From Chondrus crispus (lineage: Eukaryota > Rhodophyta > Florideophyceae > Gigartinales > Gigartinaceae): DNA of 64,000 bases. The translations under genes were made by a program, and so were the position numbers. The stretch covers positions 59,319 through 123,318 of the forward strand of contig NW_005178685.1 in NCBI RefSeq assembly GCF_000350225.1, read 5' to 3'. The notes below the pieces were generated by a model that was given only the letters and a program-made list of their open reading frames with translations, searched no databases and was not told where the DNA came from. The stretch's first letter is position 1. Each line of letters begins with the position of its first letter. Below, piece by piece: positions 11,106 through 22,600 of this stretch.

Positions 11106-11853
11106 TCTTGAAGTGAAACGAAAAAGGACCTGTAACCCAGTTGGTAGTGGGAGCGGGAGACAGATGGGCTGAAGGTCTAGCGGCAGTTTGAGCTCTCACC
11201 CCTCAACGAAGTATCGAAACGTGACGTGGAGGGTGTGACGTCAGTGCTGTGGAAGGCCCTGCTGCTGGAGAAGATTGCTAAACGGCGCGACGTCGCACGT
11301 CGCAGTGGAGCAGTGGAGCAGTGGTCGCAGTACAGATGATTGAAGATTGAGGATTGAGAGTTAAGAAGTTGTTGCAGTTGAGTTGTGCTGGCTCATGTGC
11401 TGGCTCACGTGCTGGCTCATGTGGCAAAAGTAGAAAACATGGTTTTCGCTTTAGTGTTGAAGTCCGAAAAAATGGCAGTCCAGGGTTGCGCTGTGGGGTT
11501 CTCCGGAAGATAATAATTCATTTTAACATCTTCAATGCTCGTTTCTGGATTTAATTTGCAGTACAGACCACACGCTGTCAGATATCGATCTCTGTTTATC
11601 ACCCTCTACAAGCATTTGCTACAATAATATCCTGCCAACATCTCTTCGCCAATCATAACACAACATATCACTTTCTACTGGCACACTTGGAAAACGCCTG
11701 ACGTTCACCACAAAAGCTTTTTCAAAAACAGTTTTTCATAAAAATCAGGCAACCGCAACTTCCCTTTGATCTCATTTCTTGATGTCAAGACAAGACGTTG
11801 TCAACAACTGCGTCAAGATCATGACGCTTCCCGACACTAGCCTAGTAGAGCTA
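11106..11853. other. Intergenic region upstream of serine acetyltransferase
   Basis: Should hold the acetyltransferase promoter. It includes a three-unit 12-base tandem repeat at 11385-11420. No gene is recognised. It ends at the TA target of the pogo-like transposon. Confidence 0.5.
11385..11420. repeat. 12-base tandem repeat, three units
   Basis: GTGCTGGCTCAT, GTGCTGGCTCAC, GTGCTGGCTCAT follow one another without spacing. No function is evident. Confidence 0.85.
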
Positions 11854-14203
11854 CACCCGTGAACGTTAATTAGTCCGGCCCCCACTAATTTTTAGGGTCC
11901 TATCTGAGCCTCGTGAACACAAATTAGCACGGCCCCCACTATTTCCGTATCCGCACTATTCAGGTACCCACATAAATTAGTAAAAGCCTGATTGACAGAA
12001 ATTGGAAAAAATATTGCCGATTTTTACAGCACAAAATGGTCAGTTGCGGCTCCAGGTCGACCCGTTACCAAAAAACGTCCCCGCCTCTGCACAACGTTAA
12101 CCGTTTGTAGTCAACGGTATACAAAACTCTGGTAACGTTGCGAAACACTCTGAAAGCAACAATGCATCCAGTTTCAAACTATGTTAATTCTAAGCAGCTA
12201 TGCCATCCGCTTAGCATGTGTATTAAAGCAAACAGTTCATGAAAAACTGTATCCATCACCTCAACCAACTTATCTTCACCATGAATGTCCCTTCCCCTTC
12301 TCCGATTGTCGCAGCAATCCAAAACGCTCAATCATCGCACAATAGCAACACCAGCCTTCATCTCGACTACGATTCTTCGTCATCCTCCTCCCTTTTTACT
12401 CCTCAACCGTCTGTCCCTGAAGCTGCTTCTGCACAGCCATTCCCCAAAGGAAACAGAAAAAGAAGCCTACAGCAAGTATCCACTATTCAAGAGCGTGTTC
12501 ATGTTGTTCGGTGGATGGTGGCTGAGGCCGAAGCCAGTGGTTCCGGGAAGCTGATAGCCACTAAAGCTATCAAAAAGATCTCCTGGCTTTTTCGGGGGAA
12601 AGAGAAGGCCAACTTTTCGAAAGCTTCTCGTTGGTTTAAAGCGAGGAGTAACATTTTGTCGAGTGCTGACGAAGAGGTTCGTGTAGTAAGCCATCTCGTC
12701 AAGCGGCGACGTGTTGCGGGGGGTAAACCGACAGGTGGACGAAAGGTTGTGCGCGTCAAGGCCTCCAAGGGGAGAGGCAGAAAGCAAGAGGCATGGGCTC
12801 GCAATGTACAAGTTGTATTCATGAAAGAGTTTGAACGCCTTTCTAAAGCCGGCTTAAAGTTTAATGCTGGTATTATTGGAGCTCTCTGCAAGCGAATAAT
12901 TCGAGACCCAGACGGGGAATATGGTGTTGACTTTGTGGGTAGGGTCGCATCAGATTTGGTCTGTAAAATTACAAAGCGATGGGTTCAGAGTTATATGGAT
13001 CGCTTTGGTATCATCAGCAGGAGGCAATGTGGAAAGCTTTTGGTGAGCCCAGTTAAGGAAATGCTCATTGAGCGCGAAGTAGCCTACCACCTTGGACAGG
13101 TTTGTCGGGGGTTCAGAAACGGGTCGTTGGAGGAGGATATGCTGGAGAATATGGACGAGACCCATTTTGTGGTCAATATGGATGATGGGAAAACTTTGAG
13201 TGTGATTGGTACACTGGACGTGAGGTATGCAGATGTGTCATCTGGAGGGGTCGGTATGACTATGGTGGTAAGGATTACTGGCGGGAGGAATGCGTCAATA
13301 GAAACTCCGTTTATGGTGTTCCAAAATGCGACGAGAAGTTTCCCAATAAGGGGTGTGCCGGATGACTTACCTGGGGTATCATATCGTACAAGCCCAAAGG
13401 GATGGATGGATCAGCAGGTCTTTGTGCAGTGGCTGACTGAGCCCCGTGCCGTAAAACGGGACACATACGGGAGGCAGCGCACAATTTTTTTGGATAATTG
13501 CTCAGGTCATAACTCAAATTTTGAGCCGAAGGAGAAACTTAATGCCATTAATTCAAGGATCCATTTTTTGCCTGCAAACTCGACACATTTGTGTCAACCC
13601 GCAGATAGCTTCATAATTCAGAAAATTAAGCAGAGATAGCGGGCACTTTGGGATGAGAAAAAGGTCGAGCTTTTGGGAAGTCAAGCATGGAAGGAAGGAA
13701 CGTTGGAGTCTGGAAAATTACCTAACCCTGGAAAAAACTTTTTTCTTCGTCTCGCGGCTCGCGTGGTTCGCGAGGTTAATAATATGATGGACAAAAACGG
13801 GATCCGGTACGCGAGGAAAGCCATGATAAGATGTGGTTTGTTGCTTGATTTAAATGGGCAGTGGCATGAGAAACAATTGTTTCCGCATCTGCAGAACATA
13901 GTTGCCCGGCATCGCGAATATTTTGAGGGAAAGGACCCCAATGCGGATGGCGATGACAGCGCCGAGGACGTTGCAGATGATATAGGGGAGGAAAATGGAA
14001 CAGCTGCTCAGATTAATTCAGTAGGGTCTCAAATTTAATATATCATATGTGTTCTGAGCGACAGTAATTTATGTGCGGCCATTAATTAGAACAGTCTCTA
14101 CTATTTTGTTCTTGACCGAAAGGCTCAGAACGAAAATAGTGGAGGCTCCACTAATTCAGTTCCCGCACTAATTTTTCCCCCGGACTAAATAATGTTCACG
14201 GTG
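11854..14203 (+). mobile_element. Pogo/Fot1-like Tc1-mariner DNA transposon, complete
   Basis: A 2350-base element flanked by TA dinucleotides (11852-11853 and 14204-14205), the target duplication expected for Tc1/mariner. Terminal inverted repeats begin CACCCGTGAACGTTAATTAG on the left and, read inward from the right, CACCGTGAACATTATTTAG; both continue TCCGG. Subterminal copies of ACTAATT with GC-rich blocks recur on both sides. It carries one long transposase frame (12239-14038). Confidence 0.88.
12239..14038 (+). pseudogene. Pogo-like DDE transposase with one in-frame stop
   Basis: Cut-and-paste transposase of about 599 codons, broken only by TAG at 13637-13639 after IIQKIKQR; the same frame resumes with RALWDEKKVELLG and stays open to 14038. 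N-terminal helix-turn-helix regions (STIQERVHVVRWMV, then ITKRWVQSYMDRFGIISRR, CENP-B/pogo-like) precede a DDE_1-type catalytic core. First Asp is in ENMDETHF (about residue 306), second in IFLDNCSGHN (about 419), third in THLCQPADSF (about 456). The stop lies just after the third Asp, so a truncated protein would lose the C-terminal tail. The start could also be the Met at about 12281. With clear ends and target duplication, this looks like a recently disabled copy. Confidence 0.85.
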
Positions 14204-14205
14204 TA

Positions 14206-15010
14206 GTACCGTAGTGTTGATGTTTGCAAGCTGTTTTTCCGCTGTTACAGTTTCACGAGCTTTTTTTTTGAATAACTACCAATTTGTTGTGTAACCCTTA
14301 GAAAGAATGCCTACGGATGGCAAAAAAGACCTCATTCGAGCCTCGTACGCAGAACATTACACCGGGGCACCCACTACCTTACGTAATAAGTCTGGACGGA
14401 GTCCATCACATTCACTTCGAGGGATCTGTTGTTATTTGCGTGAAGGCGATAACTTTTACTTCAAGAATGTTCTTCTCTACTACTGTAGAATCTTCCACAT
14501 TTGCGCACTCCGCTTCTCTTCTGTCCGGACTGTTGAGTTTTCAACAGCTGCGCTACCCAGGCCTTATGGAAGATAATGCGGTTTCTAGGAAGAGTGCCAA
14601 AACCCAACATTACCATGGAGGTCCAAAACCCCTTCAATAGTTTCCTAACACGATTTTTTTCTCTTATCATTGGTCACCTATAAATGGCGCCTGATTCGTG
14701 CGTCCCATAATCGAAAGGCCTCTACTGTAATGTTCACGAATGTTAAATGTAGTAGAAACAGGTTCGCAGATGCAGGGGTGGAGTTCCCCGTCGGAACGGG
14801 TTTATCATTTCCAGGCAGGAGCAAATGCGGTGGCGCTCATCGCTTCGAAAAGGGGCACAAGAGGCGCGGAAGGCGTCCTCTACGATACGACAATGAACAA
14901 AGCGTCATTTTCGTGTTACAATAGCTTCGACAGTGATGCACAATGGTATTGTGCACACCGAAGCCGGGACGGCTTAACTGATGCCAGGATGTTCTCTACG
15001 GGCTAGTGCT
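14206..15010. other. Spacer between pogo-like element and aminopeptidase
   Basis: About 0.8 kb with only short overlapping ORFs (for example 14317-14640) that match nothing I recognise. Probably intergenic. Confidence 0.45.
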
Positions 15011-17246
15011 TTACGAATGCTCGATTGAAAGGTCCCTCTCAATCATCTTTAAAGCAATACTGTGATACGAAGGTTTCACTGTCGCAAACAGCTCTTTCGC
15101 AAGCGTACCTTTGGGATAGACTTTGTGCAAGTCGTTAAACAAAGGCCGAACAAATTTCATCCGTCCTTGAGACGACACAAACTCTTTCACATTTTCAATG
15201 ATTTCGAAATACCCAGCCAAGAGGGCGAGACGGACCCACGCGAAACGAATTTCAGAATTGCGATAGCTGCCCATATCGTACAGAGTGTCCATGATGCGAG
15301 CAGCTCGTGCATTCCAGTTGACTTCGTCTCCTTCCTCTGCTGCATCAATACCGGCCCGTAATTCGTACAAAAAACATAGCTTCTGCTTGGGATCCCATTT
15401 CTGGAATTCAGAGGGCCTTACGCGAAGGTTCTTTTCGATGAGAGATTTTGCATCTTCAGAATCTTCCGGGAACTCTACAAACAATGTGAGCCAGTTGCGA
15501 GCGAGGTCTGTGGCTGCATCTACAAGGCTAGTGTCAACTGGGGCAAGGTCAGGACACTGCCCAACACCATGCAACCATGTGTCGAAATCTATTTTGTCTC
15601 CAACCTCCGGAAACTTTTCCTTGAAGAGGTGAATGAAGTCCACTGAAGTACTCGACTGGTATCGGTTCTTTGTGAAATAGGTCCTCAAAAATTCTGCGAC
15701 GAAGGTATTGATAAGAGGAATGCAACAGTCATGGTGCAGAGACGTTAGTACTTTCGAATAATGAATGCCGTGCGATTTTCGTTCCGTGAATGGCCGTAAT
15801 ACAACATGACGAGACCTACCGTGAAAGTCTTCTCCAGTCTCTCGCTCCACACAGTATTCAAGCCAGGACAGAAAACTGTAACCTTTTTCGTACGGAATGC
15901 ATGAGAAATAGTCGTCTGGATCTTCCTCAGCCTCTAGTTTTGAGACGAGTGATGTGTATTTGTGACCGGCTCCTAAAGACTTGATAAATGAATTCATCGT
16001 CTGACGGCCAGCAATTGCATCCAATCCTTCCCGTCCTGACCCGTATAAACGCTTTAGAATGCGGCGCTCAAGTTTCACGGTGAATCCTTCGTTCACCCAT
16101 AAATGCCGCCAATCTTGGCAAGATACGAGGTTGCCTGCCCACGAATGACTTATTTCGTGAACAACAACGCTAACCAAAGAGCGATCACCCTGCAAGAAAA
16201 TATTCGTATTTCCACGCATGTGTTGTGTCAGAACGATGGCTTCTGTTGCACGCGATGGTCGCAGTATCTGGCCGACGGAAATAAAAGACAAGGGCGGAAA
16301 GTCGTACTGTACTTACAGAAAGCAGTGTTGGGGTAACGAAGGTGAGGAAAGGATTTTCCATACCCCCGTAAGGAAAGGAAGGGGGAAGAACGAGCAAATC
16401 GTATCTACCCCAGACGTATCGTCCTGCCACCTCTTCGGCGACCTGAAGCATCTGTTCGACATTTTCAAATTCCCATTTGGCCTTTTCGACTACAGAGGGG
16501 AGTGCCCAAACTGCACATCTACTGGAAAGCTTTCTCCACTCAAGCTTTCCAAACGCAAAAGCGATCAGGTAGCTGGGGATTGGCACATTGCACTCAAATC
16601 TACTGGCGTTCGCCCGGTCGCCCTGGTGCAAAGGGACGCGTTGTGCAGACATAACGATTGGGAGCGTGTCGAAAGGAGCGGCAATCGAAACTAAAGCCGA
16701 GTACGGAGCCTTGACGGCGGGGGTGTCTTGACATGGAACAATAGAACGCGCATGTATGGCTTGACATTGAGTGAATCCGAACGGGGCATCCGCAGTTGCA
16801 GGGGACGTGGAGAGCCAATCCATTGCACCACCAGCAGGATGTGGGGCGCCTGTGCCGGAAGTGGTGTAGGTAATTTCGAGTTGTAAAGGTGTGACACGAA
16901 GTTGTGGTGGAAGGGAAACTTGTAGCGCACCACCGATCGGCGATGATTCGTTGGATATCGTATATGAAAGTGGGTCTGGGTGGGATGGAGAACGAATGGT
17001 GTCGATATCGAGGCTGCGGACATCGAGAGTTAAGACCTCGGAAGCGGCGTCAAGAACTAAAAAGCGGTAGAAGGCTTTTGCTGTGATGGTCTTCGAAGTG
17101 GGATCCAGATGGAGGTCAAGATGAAGTTGATCGGTAAAATGAAGCCCAGGATAAGAATGGGAGGCAGGATCCCGGAAGGACGGTTGTGGGGGTTTCACAC
17201 GGTCTGTGGGCAAGGGCGGATGAGTCTCTGGAAAATCGGAAGGCAT
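15011..17246 (-). CDS. Leukotriene-A4-hydrolase-like aminopeptidase (M1 family)
   Basis: Zinc aminopeptidase of peptidase family M1, leukotriene A4 hydrolase branch, probably cytosolic. Three exons: 16317-17246, 15820-16189 and 15011-15693, with GT-AG introns of 127 and 126 bases. Splicing restores [23 protein letters not shown] and GEDFHE-FLRTYF. The 660-residue product has the exopeptidase motif GGMEN (294-298) and zinc site HEISH (321-325) with the third ligand Glu in WVNEGF (344), giving exact HEXXH-X18-E spacing. The C-terminal alpha-helical domain of this branch follows (WLHGVGQCPDLAPVD onward). I chose the Met at 17246; the frame is open 30 codons further. Plants and algae keep the aminopeptidase activity; lipid hydrolase activity should not be assumed. 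Confidence 0.92.
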
Positions 17247-18365
17247 CACGACGGATGGAACAGGTAAAACCAAGCCGATGTACAGCTTTGAATTCCTGAA
17301 ATGGCTGAAGATCAATGATCCTTGACGTTTGCGCAAGTTTCGAGCAAGATTTGTTGACCTCTAAACAGATTCGATAGCTGAAGCGAGCTCCGCTCTTACC
17401 CAATGCGAAACGGCTTTCTAACGAGCTCTTCAAAGCATTCGTTGTTGTTGACTCGCTTCCTTTGAGTGGCACACGTGTTGAGGAGCACGAAACGACGAGT
17501 GGAAATGGGACTTGGGTCCCTGGATATGGGTCCTGGTTCTGGACTCCTGGCAGATTTCAAAACGCGCATCAGCACGGTGCATCAGATCCTCGCTCATCAC
17601 GAGACCCAATTATGGGCATCCATCCGTCATTTATTCGGAAAGTTCGTCTTCCTCTGATTATTTTAATGGCCTTGATCGATGCATCCACTCAGGCTTGCCG
17701 TCCTCTACTCGTTTTTATATCCCTGCCTCAGCTCTGGCACATCGAGGCCAGAGTGGCATCCTTCATAGCTCTCGCCCCGACTGTCCCGAGGTGACGGAGT
17801 TTCGCTTCACTTGTCGCTGTGGTGCCGCTGACACCTCACCTCTTCCCTCACACGTTTATTCTTCGCGGCAATATAGACGCGCAGCAGTTCTGTTGAATAT
17901 TACGGTATCACTGCGCATGAGGTACCGTACTCTATGACCGCTGCAACGTTGACGAATCTCCTGAAGATGAAAAAATGGAACGCGCAGAGGGAATCAGATG
18001 GAGAGAACCTGCTTCGAGGGTTGCCGTAGAGTGAGGAAATAACCATGAGCTTTTGAAGTGAGCTCTCATATCATAAATAAATGGCTGCCTGCATATGCTG
18101 GTGCAGAAATCTTCCTAGTGGTAAGCTCCAGTCTGCACTTTCACCAAGACATTGTTAAACAAAAAGCCGGGGGGTAACACCAATGGCTTCTATAGTAGAT
18201 GAAGCAAGGGGCTACATTTCATAGTTTACTCCCTGGCACTCAACCTATGTAGTTCTACATAATTCTGTCCTGGAAGCGGCCCATCCTGTCTTTCTGACCT
18301 AGGAAAATGTGACTCCCGGACAAGAAAGAAGTGTCGGAACTCGCGATCGGCATGAGAATTGCACT
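17247..18365. other. Intergenic region upstream of the aminopeptidase
   Basis: Holds the aminopeptidase promoter and several short ORFs (such as 17466-17657 and 17512-17937) with no recognised relatives. A small gene cannot be excluded. Confidence 0.4.
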
Positions 18366-18452
18366 TGTGGCAGCCGGTCGGTTTGAAAGTTCCTCGCCTC
18401 GACGTCGTCCACGCTCGCTCGCGAGCGATTTTCAAACCGACCGCTTGCCACA
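18366..18452. repeat. 87-base imperfect foldback (hairpin)
   Basis: Two arms of about 23 bases pair with only two mismatches: TGTGGCAGCCGGTCGGTTTG at 18366 onward, and the complement of TTTCAAACCGACCGCTTGCC ending near 18452. The loop is about 40 bases and GC-rich, with further partial pairing (CTCGC/GCGAG). It could be a tiny foldback transposon, a small-RNA precursor or a protein-binding site; the sequence alone does not decide. Confidence 0.7.
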
Positions 18453-19079
18453 CACTATATCCACGATATGTGGGGGATATTCCATTCGTTCTCCCCGAGT
18501 CATCGTATAAAGGCCGACGAGCGTCTCTCTCAAGGCGTATTCAGTGTTTTTGTTGTGGGCACGTCTTTCCCTGTACTTGTTTGGTTTTTTTATTGCTACA
18601 ATTCTTAGACTGATCATAAAGAGGCAGGATTAGTTTCAGGGAGTATGATCGAGTAAACACACATTTGTCTTACGTGAACTGAGCAAAGTTCGTACTCCTA
18701 ATAGAATACTCCACCTACAAGATGCATTTCCACACAATATCGATATTATAAATGAATACATACCCATGTACCCTATACTCTATTTCCTCTTCTTGGTCAA
18801 GTTTAGCATGTCACCAACCTCTTTTTAGTCTTTCTGACAACCCTCTGCTCCTCTACAAGACTCAAAGATAAAAAGTTTACGAAGATAGGAATCAATACAG
18901 CAATTCTTGTGTACTTACTGTAACAATCCATGGACACGATATTGTTGATTGTGTGGAAACTGCCAACTTCACCGATTGTGGTCGATACCCTGGAAAGAAT
19001 CAGAGTTGTTTAATGAGACAAAGGCATGACTTAGGAAACTGGGGAACACCTCAAGGACTCCAGCGCTTGTCATACGTTT
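18453..19079. other. AT-rich intergenic region
   Basis: No gene is recognised. A TATAAA at about 18507 is present without a supported downstream ORF. Confidence 0.4.
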
Positions 19080-19495
19080 CGTGCCGCACACTGCGACTAC
19101 GCGAGGAAAAGATACTCTCGCCACCGCAGTTGACTTCTGCGTTGCGAAGGGTTGAGTTTGGTGAGATCTGCACGTTTTTTTCAGCCTTTTTTAGAATGCC
19201 TTAAAAAAATAACGAAGCCTTATTGACCAACCTCAAATCGTTATGTGCTGATATCTTCGAAACTAGAACGGCTGTTTAAAATGTCAACCTAGGATCGAAA
19301 CTTCACTAGATTCTTGGTCTTTCTGTGTATTGACAAGTGCTATCCTACTGTTTTGCAAGATGTTATTGCCGAGGGCATGTACGTTAAAGAAATGGCGTCC
19401 AATGTGATTATATAAAGTTCGATTTAATGTATATATTTTTGCAAAAAAAGCTGACCTCAGAGGCAAAGTGCCGGTCGTCTATACACTAGACTGAC
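19080..19495 (+). mobile_element. Diverged copy of the small inverted-repeat element
   Basis: Shares ordered blocks with the copies at 3115 and 44198: a CGCCACCGCAGTTGACTTCTG block near 19120, a TTTTGCAAGATGTTATTGCCG block near 19352 (GTTCTGCGAGATGTTATTGC in the 44-kb copy), an AT-rich stretch ending in TTTGCAAAAAAAGCTG, and a right end near GGTCGTCTATACAC. The left end is not sharply definable. Confidence 0.5.
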
Positions 19496-19676
19496 GCATT
19501 TGCTTAGCTTGGGGTGTCCTCCCAATGCGAAACATTATTCCGTCGGCCGATCCGCGTCGACGCTGTCCCTCTCTCTAGACAACGACTGCGCTCGTCGAAG
19601 CGAGCGAAAACATAAGTTTAGAACGACATTGCTATCGGCTTTGCTTTTCACAATTCGCTCTTCACTCTGTGAGAGC

Positions 19677-22600
19677 ATGACTACCGAGCCAAAACGCCCT
19701 ATTCTACGGGAAGGCATCAGCGCAGAGCTCTTTTCGCCCCTACAGACGCCACCGCTCCAGGTGGCGGTGAGGCACGGAGTGAGCACTCACCACCCAACGT
19801 GGGTCAGCGCTACAGGTGAGCGACGCGGCAACGAAGCAAGCCCACTAATGAAAAGACACCAAGAAACTCCAAAAGGCAGGGCGGGAAATGCATTGCTGTT
19901 TTTTTTTGGAAGTGGACAGTTTTGCCAGATTTTCAGCGTAAAAAGTACATTACTGTACAGAGCCATGCTCATGCTCTAATGGACCTGTACAGTATCTCAG
20001 GTCGCTCAAGATTTTTGTCTACTCCTTGCACGTGTACTCGCGATAGATTATTGTCGCCTTTTCTGGCATTAGAGGGTTTACGCAAAAAAAATCACATGGC
20101 TAAATGCGCAAAAATGAGACATGTGCTGTTCTGAATTTCCATCGAAAATAATGGTTTTGGGTGTTTACGCGGTGTCGAAAATGGTTTATCTATGAGAACT
20201 ACACATAACCTCTTCGACTGGTCGACGCCAAACGCCATCACACAGTCATGAGACTAACGAACTATGCCATCGGCCGTTCCAGGCGTCGCCTTCGCTACCG
20301 ACGCAATCGGCTGCTGCTTGCATTTGCGGCCCGTGCCCCTACCCACCTGCTCCTTCACCTGAACGAGTCACTCGAACGTTCAAGGCATGACGTCCGCCTT
20401 ATTAGAATGCGCTCACGATATATCAGCGGAATTACCTTCAACCTTAACATGTTCAGTGATGAACGGGCGCTTGCAGACTTTCGCTTTCGCAGAAGCGAGA
20501 TCAGTCAAGTACGAGATGTGCTGGCGTGGAGTGGACTTCCTACGCGAAAGAGGTATCGATGCAACAGCATGACCACCACGTGCATTGTTTTGAAGCGTTT
20601 GTCATTTCCCACAATTTGGCGCGATCTCGAACCTCTGTTTGGGATGTGCGCTTCAGCACTGAGTGAGGTGTTCTGGGAGGTTGTTGAAGAGTTTATTGAA
20701 ACGCACGGGCAGCTGTTGGAGGGATTCAAGACAAATCAAATGCAGGAACGGGCGCAGTTGTATGCAGACGCTGTTCGGTACAAGGGAGCGCCGCTGTAAA
20801 ACAGTGTAGGTTTCATAGACTGCACGAAAATACAAACAAGCAGACCTGGGGGAGATAATGCTTGTAGTATAACGACGGACACGCGCGTGGGGAGATTATT
20901 AACAGTACGGCCGTGCACGGTGGACACGTGGGCGGGTGTGCTCACGTGTAGGGAGCGCGCGCGTGCCGAGCGGTCGTAATCTGGCGTCCGTGTACAGTAG
21001 TGCACGTGTCGGCCATGCGGTAGTCTGCCAGTATTACGCGTGTACGCTAGCACACGTGGCATCCGTGCGGTAGTCTGTAAGCAGCGCGTGTGTACAGTAG
21101 TACACACGCGTAGCTGCAGCGTCCGCGCGGTAATTAGGAATTGAGGCGCTAGCTTTTTAATTGTGTACAGTACCCGGCACGCACTAGGCGGCAGGTACTG
21201 CACTGCTGTATACTGGGACAGGTGTCCGAGGCGTCCCTCTGAGGGGTTAAGACCTGACACCCGTCCCCAACAGTAAACTGGGGCAAGCTCGCCGCCGTCT
21301 CTTTCGCGCCTATATACGTCCGTTTCGGTTGTCTATCGCGCGCGCTGGCTTCTAACCCGTTACCGGTCGCTCCCGTTCACGCACCACGGGGCGACTGCGC
21401 GTAATCGGCCAGTGAGCCACTCCCTTTTCGCGAGCTCGTCCGATCGGTTCAATTAGCGCGTCGCGTCCACGCCGTGTGCTCCCTCAATATAGCCTCCGCC
21501 TCTCACCAACCCAGGGCGGAGAGGAGTTCTCCCACATTTTGGTACTCTTGTGGAGGGAATAACTCTTGAGGTTGAGCCGCACGCGTAGTCGCTCGATCGC
21601 GCGCAGAAGCGTACGGACCGAAAAGGTTGAGAAATCACCGCGTCGATCGCGAAGCGTATTCGACGATGAACCGACCGGAAGAAGGGGGAGACTCCGCCTC
21701 CGGGCGTCTCAGCACTCGCAGTGGCAGTGGCGCAACGCGCCCCCGGGTGGAGAACCCGGAAGCCCTGCTGCGACTACCACCGCGACTGGGCCGCACGCGA
21801 GCGTCCGCATCGGATGTTACGCCGGCCGTGTCGGCAGGCACTGAGAATCGCGTCCAATGGATGGTCGACGCGATTCAGCCGCGCATCCAGGCCTGGGTCG
21901 AGGAGTTCCTCGCTACAGAACTCCCCCAGGTAGCGCGCGTATGCCTCGACCGAACGGTGCCCGCGCTCATGGACGCACACATACGCAGCGCGATACCACC
22001 ACTTTTGGACGAACTTCTACCCGCTCAAGTCCAATGCGAGGTGGTGACCGCGCTCACCACTGTGGATGAAGAATCCCCGTCCGGTACGGCTCTAAAGGGA
22101 GCGATCAGCTCCGTCGTGGCCAATCGTCTGGCCACGACCTTTCCCGCCGAAGCAGGAGTCGACGCGCACGCGCAGCGCGACTCAACCGCTTCCGATTTTA
22201 CGCTACCGCACGCTCAACCGATCGGCGCCGCACCCGGGATCGGTACAATGGCCCCTCACCCGGAGGGTAAGACCATTTTCCTCCCACCAATTTATGGTGC
22301 TACAGGAGGGCCCACAGAAAATGGCCCTCCCGTACTCGCCGATATGGCTGGCCCCTGCGGGACAGAAAACCGCCTGGGGCGCTTTGCGACAGAAAAGCGA
22401 CAGCCGTATCGGTCGAGCAGAAGAAGCCCACCCAGCGCTCAAGGCTACACCTCGGAGGGTACAAAAAACCCCTCCGAGGAAGAAGACACAAGACGTCGCC
22501 ACAGGGCGACGCGCAAGAACCGCGACGGACGCTACGCGCGATGCCGCGATGCCGGAGGGGTCGGGTACCCCTCCGATGATAACCGCGAAGGACGCTATAC

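Noticed and set aside
11385-11420. Repeat array as a CRISPR
   Set aside because: Three contiguous 12-base units without spacers in a eukaryotic genome.
17462-17937. Overlapping ORFs as a divergent partner gene of the aminopeptidase
   Set aside because: Two frames overlap, neither has a recognised motif, and no splice pair joins them convincingly.
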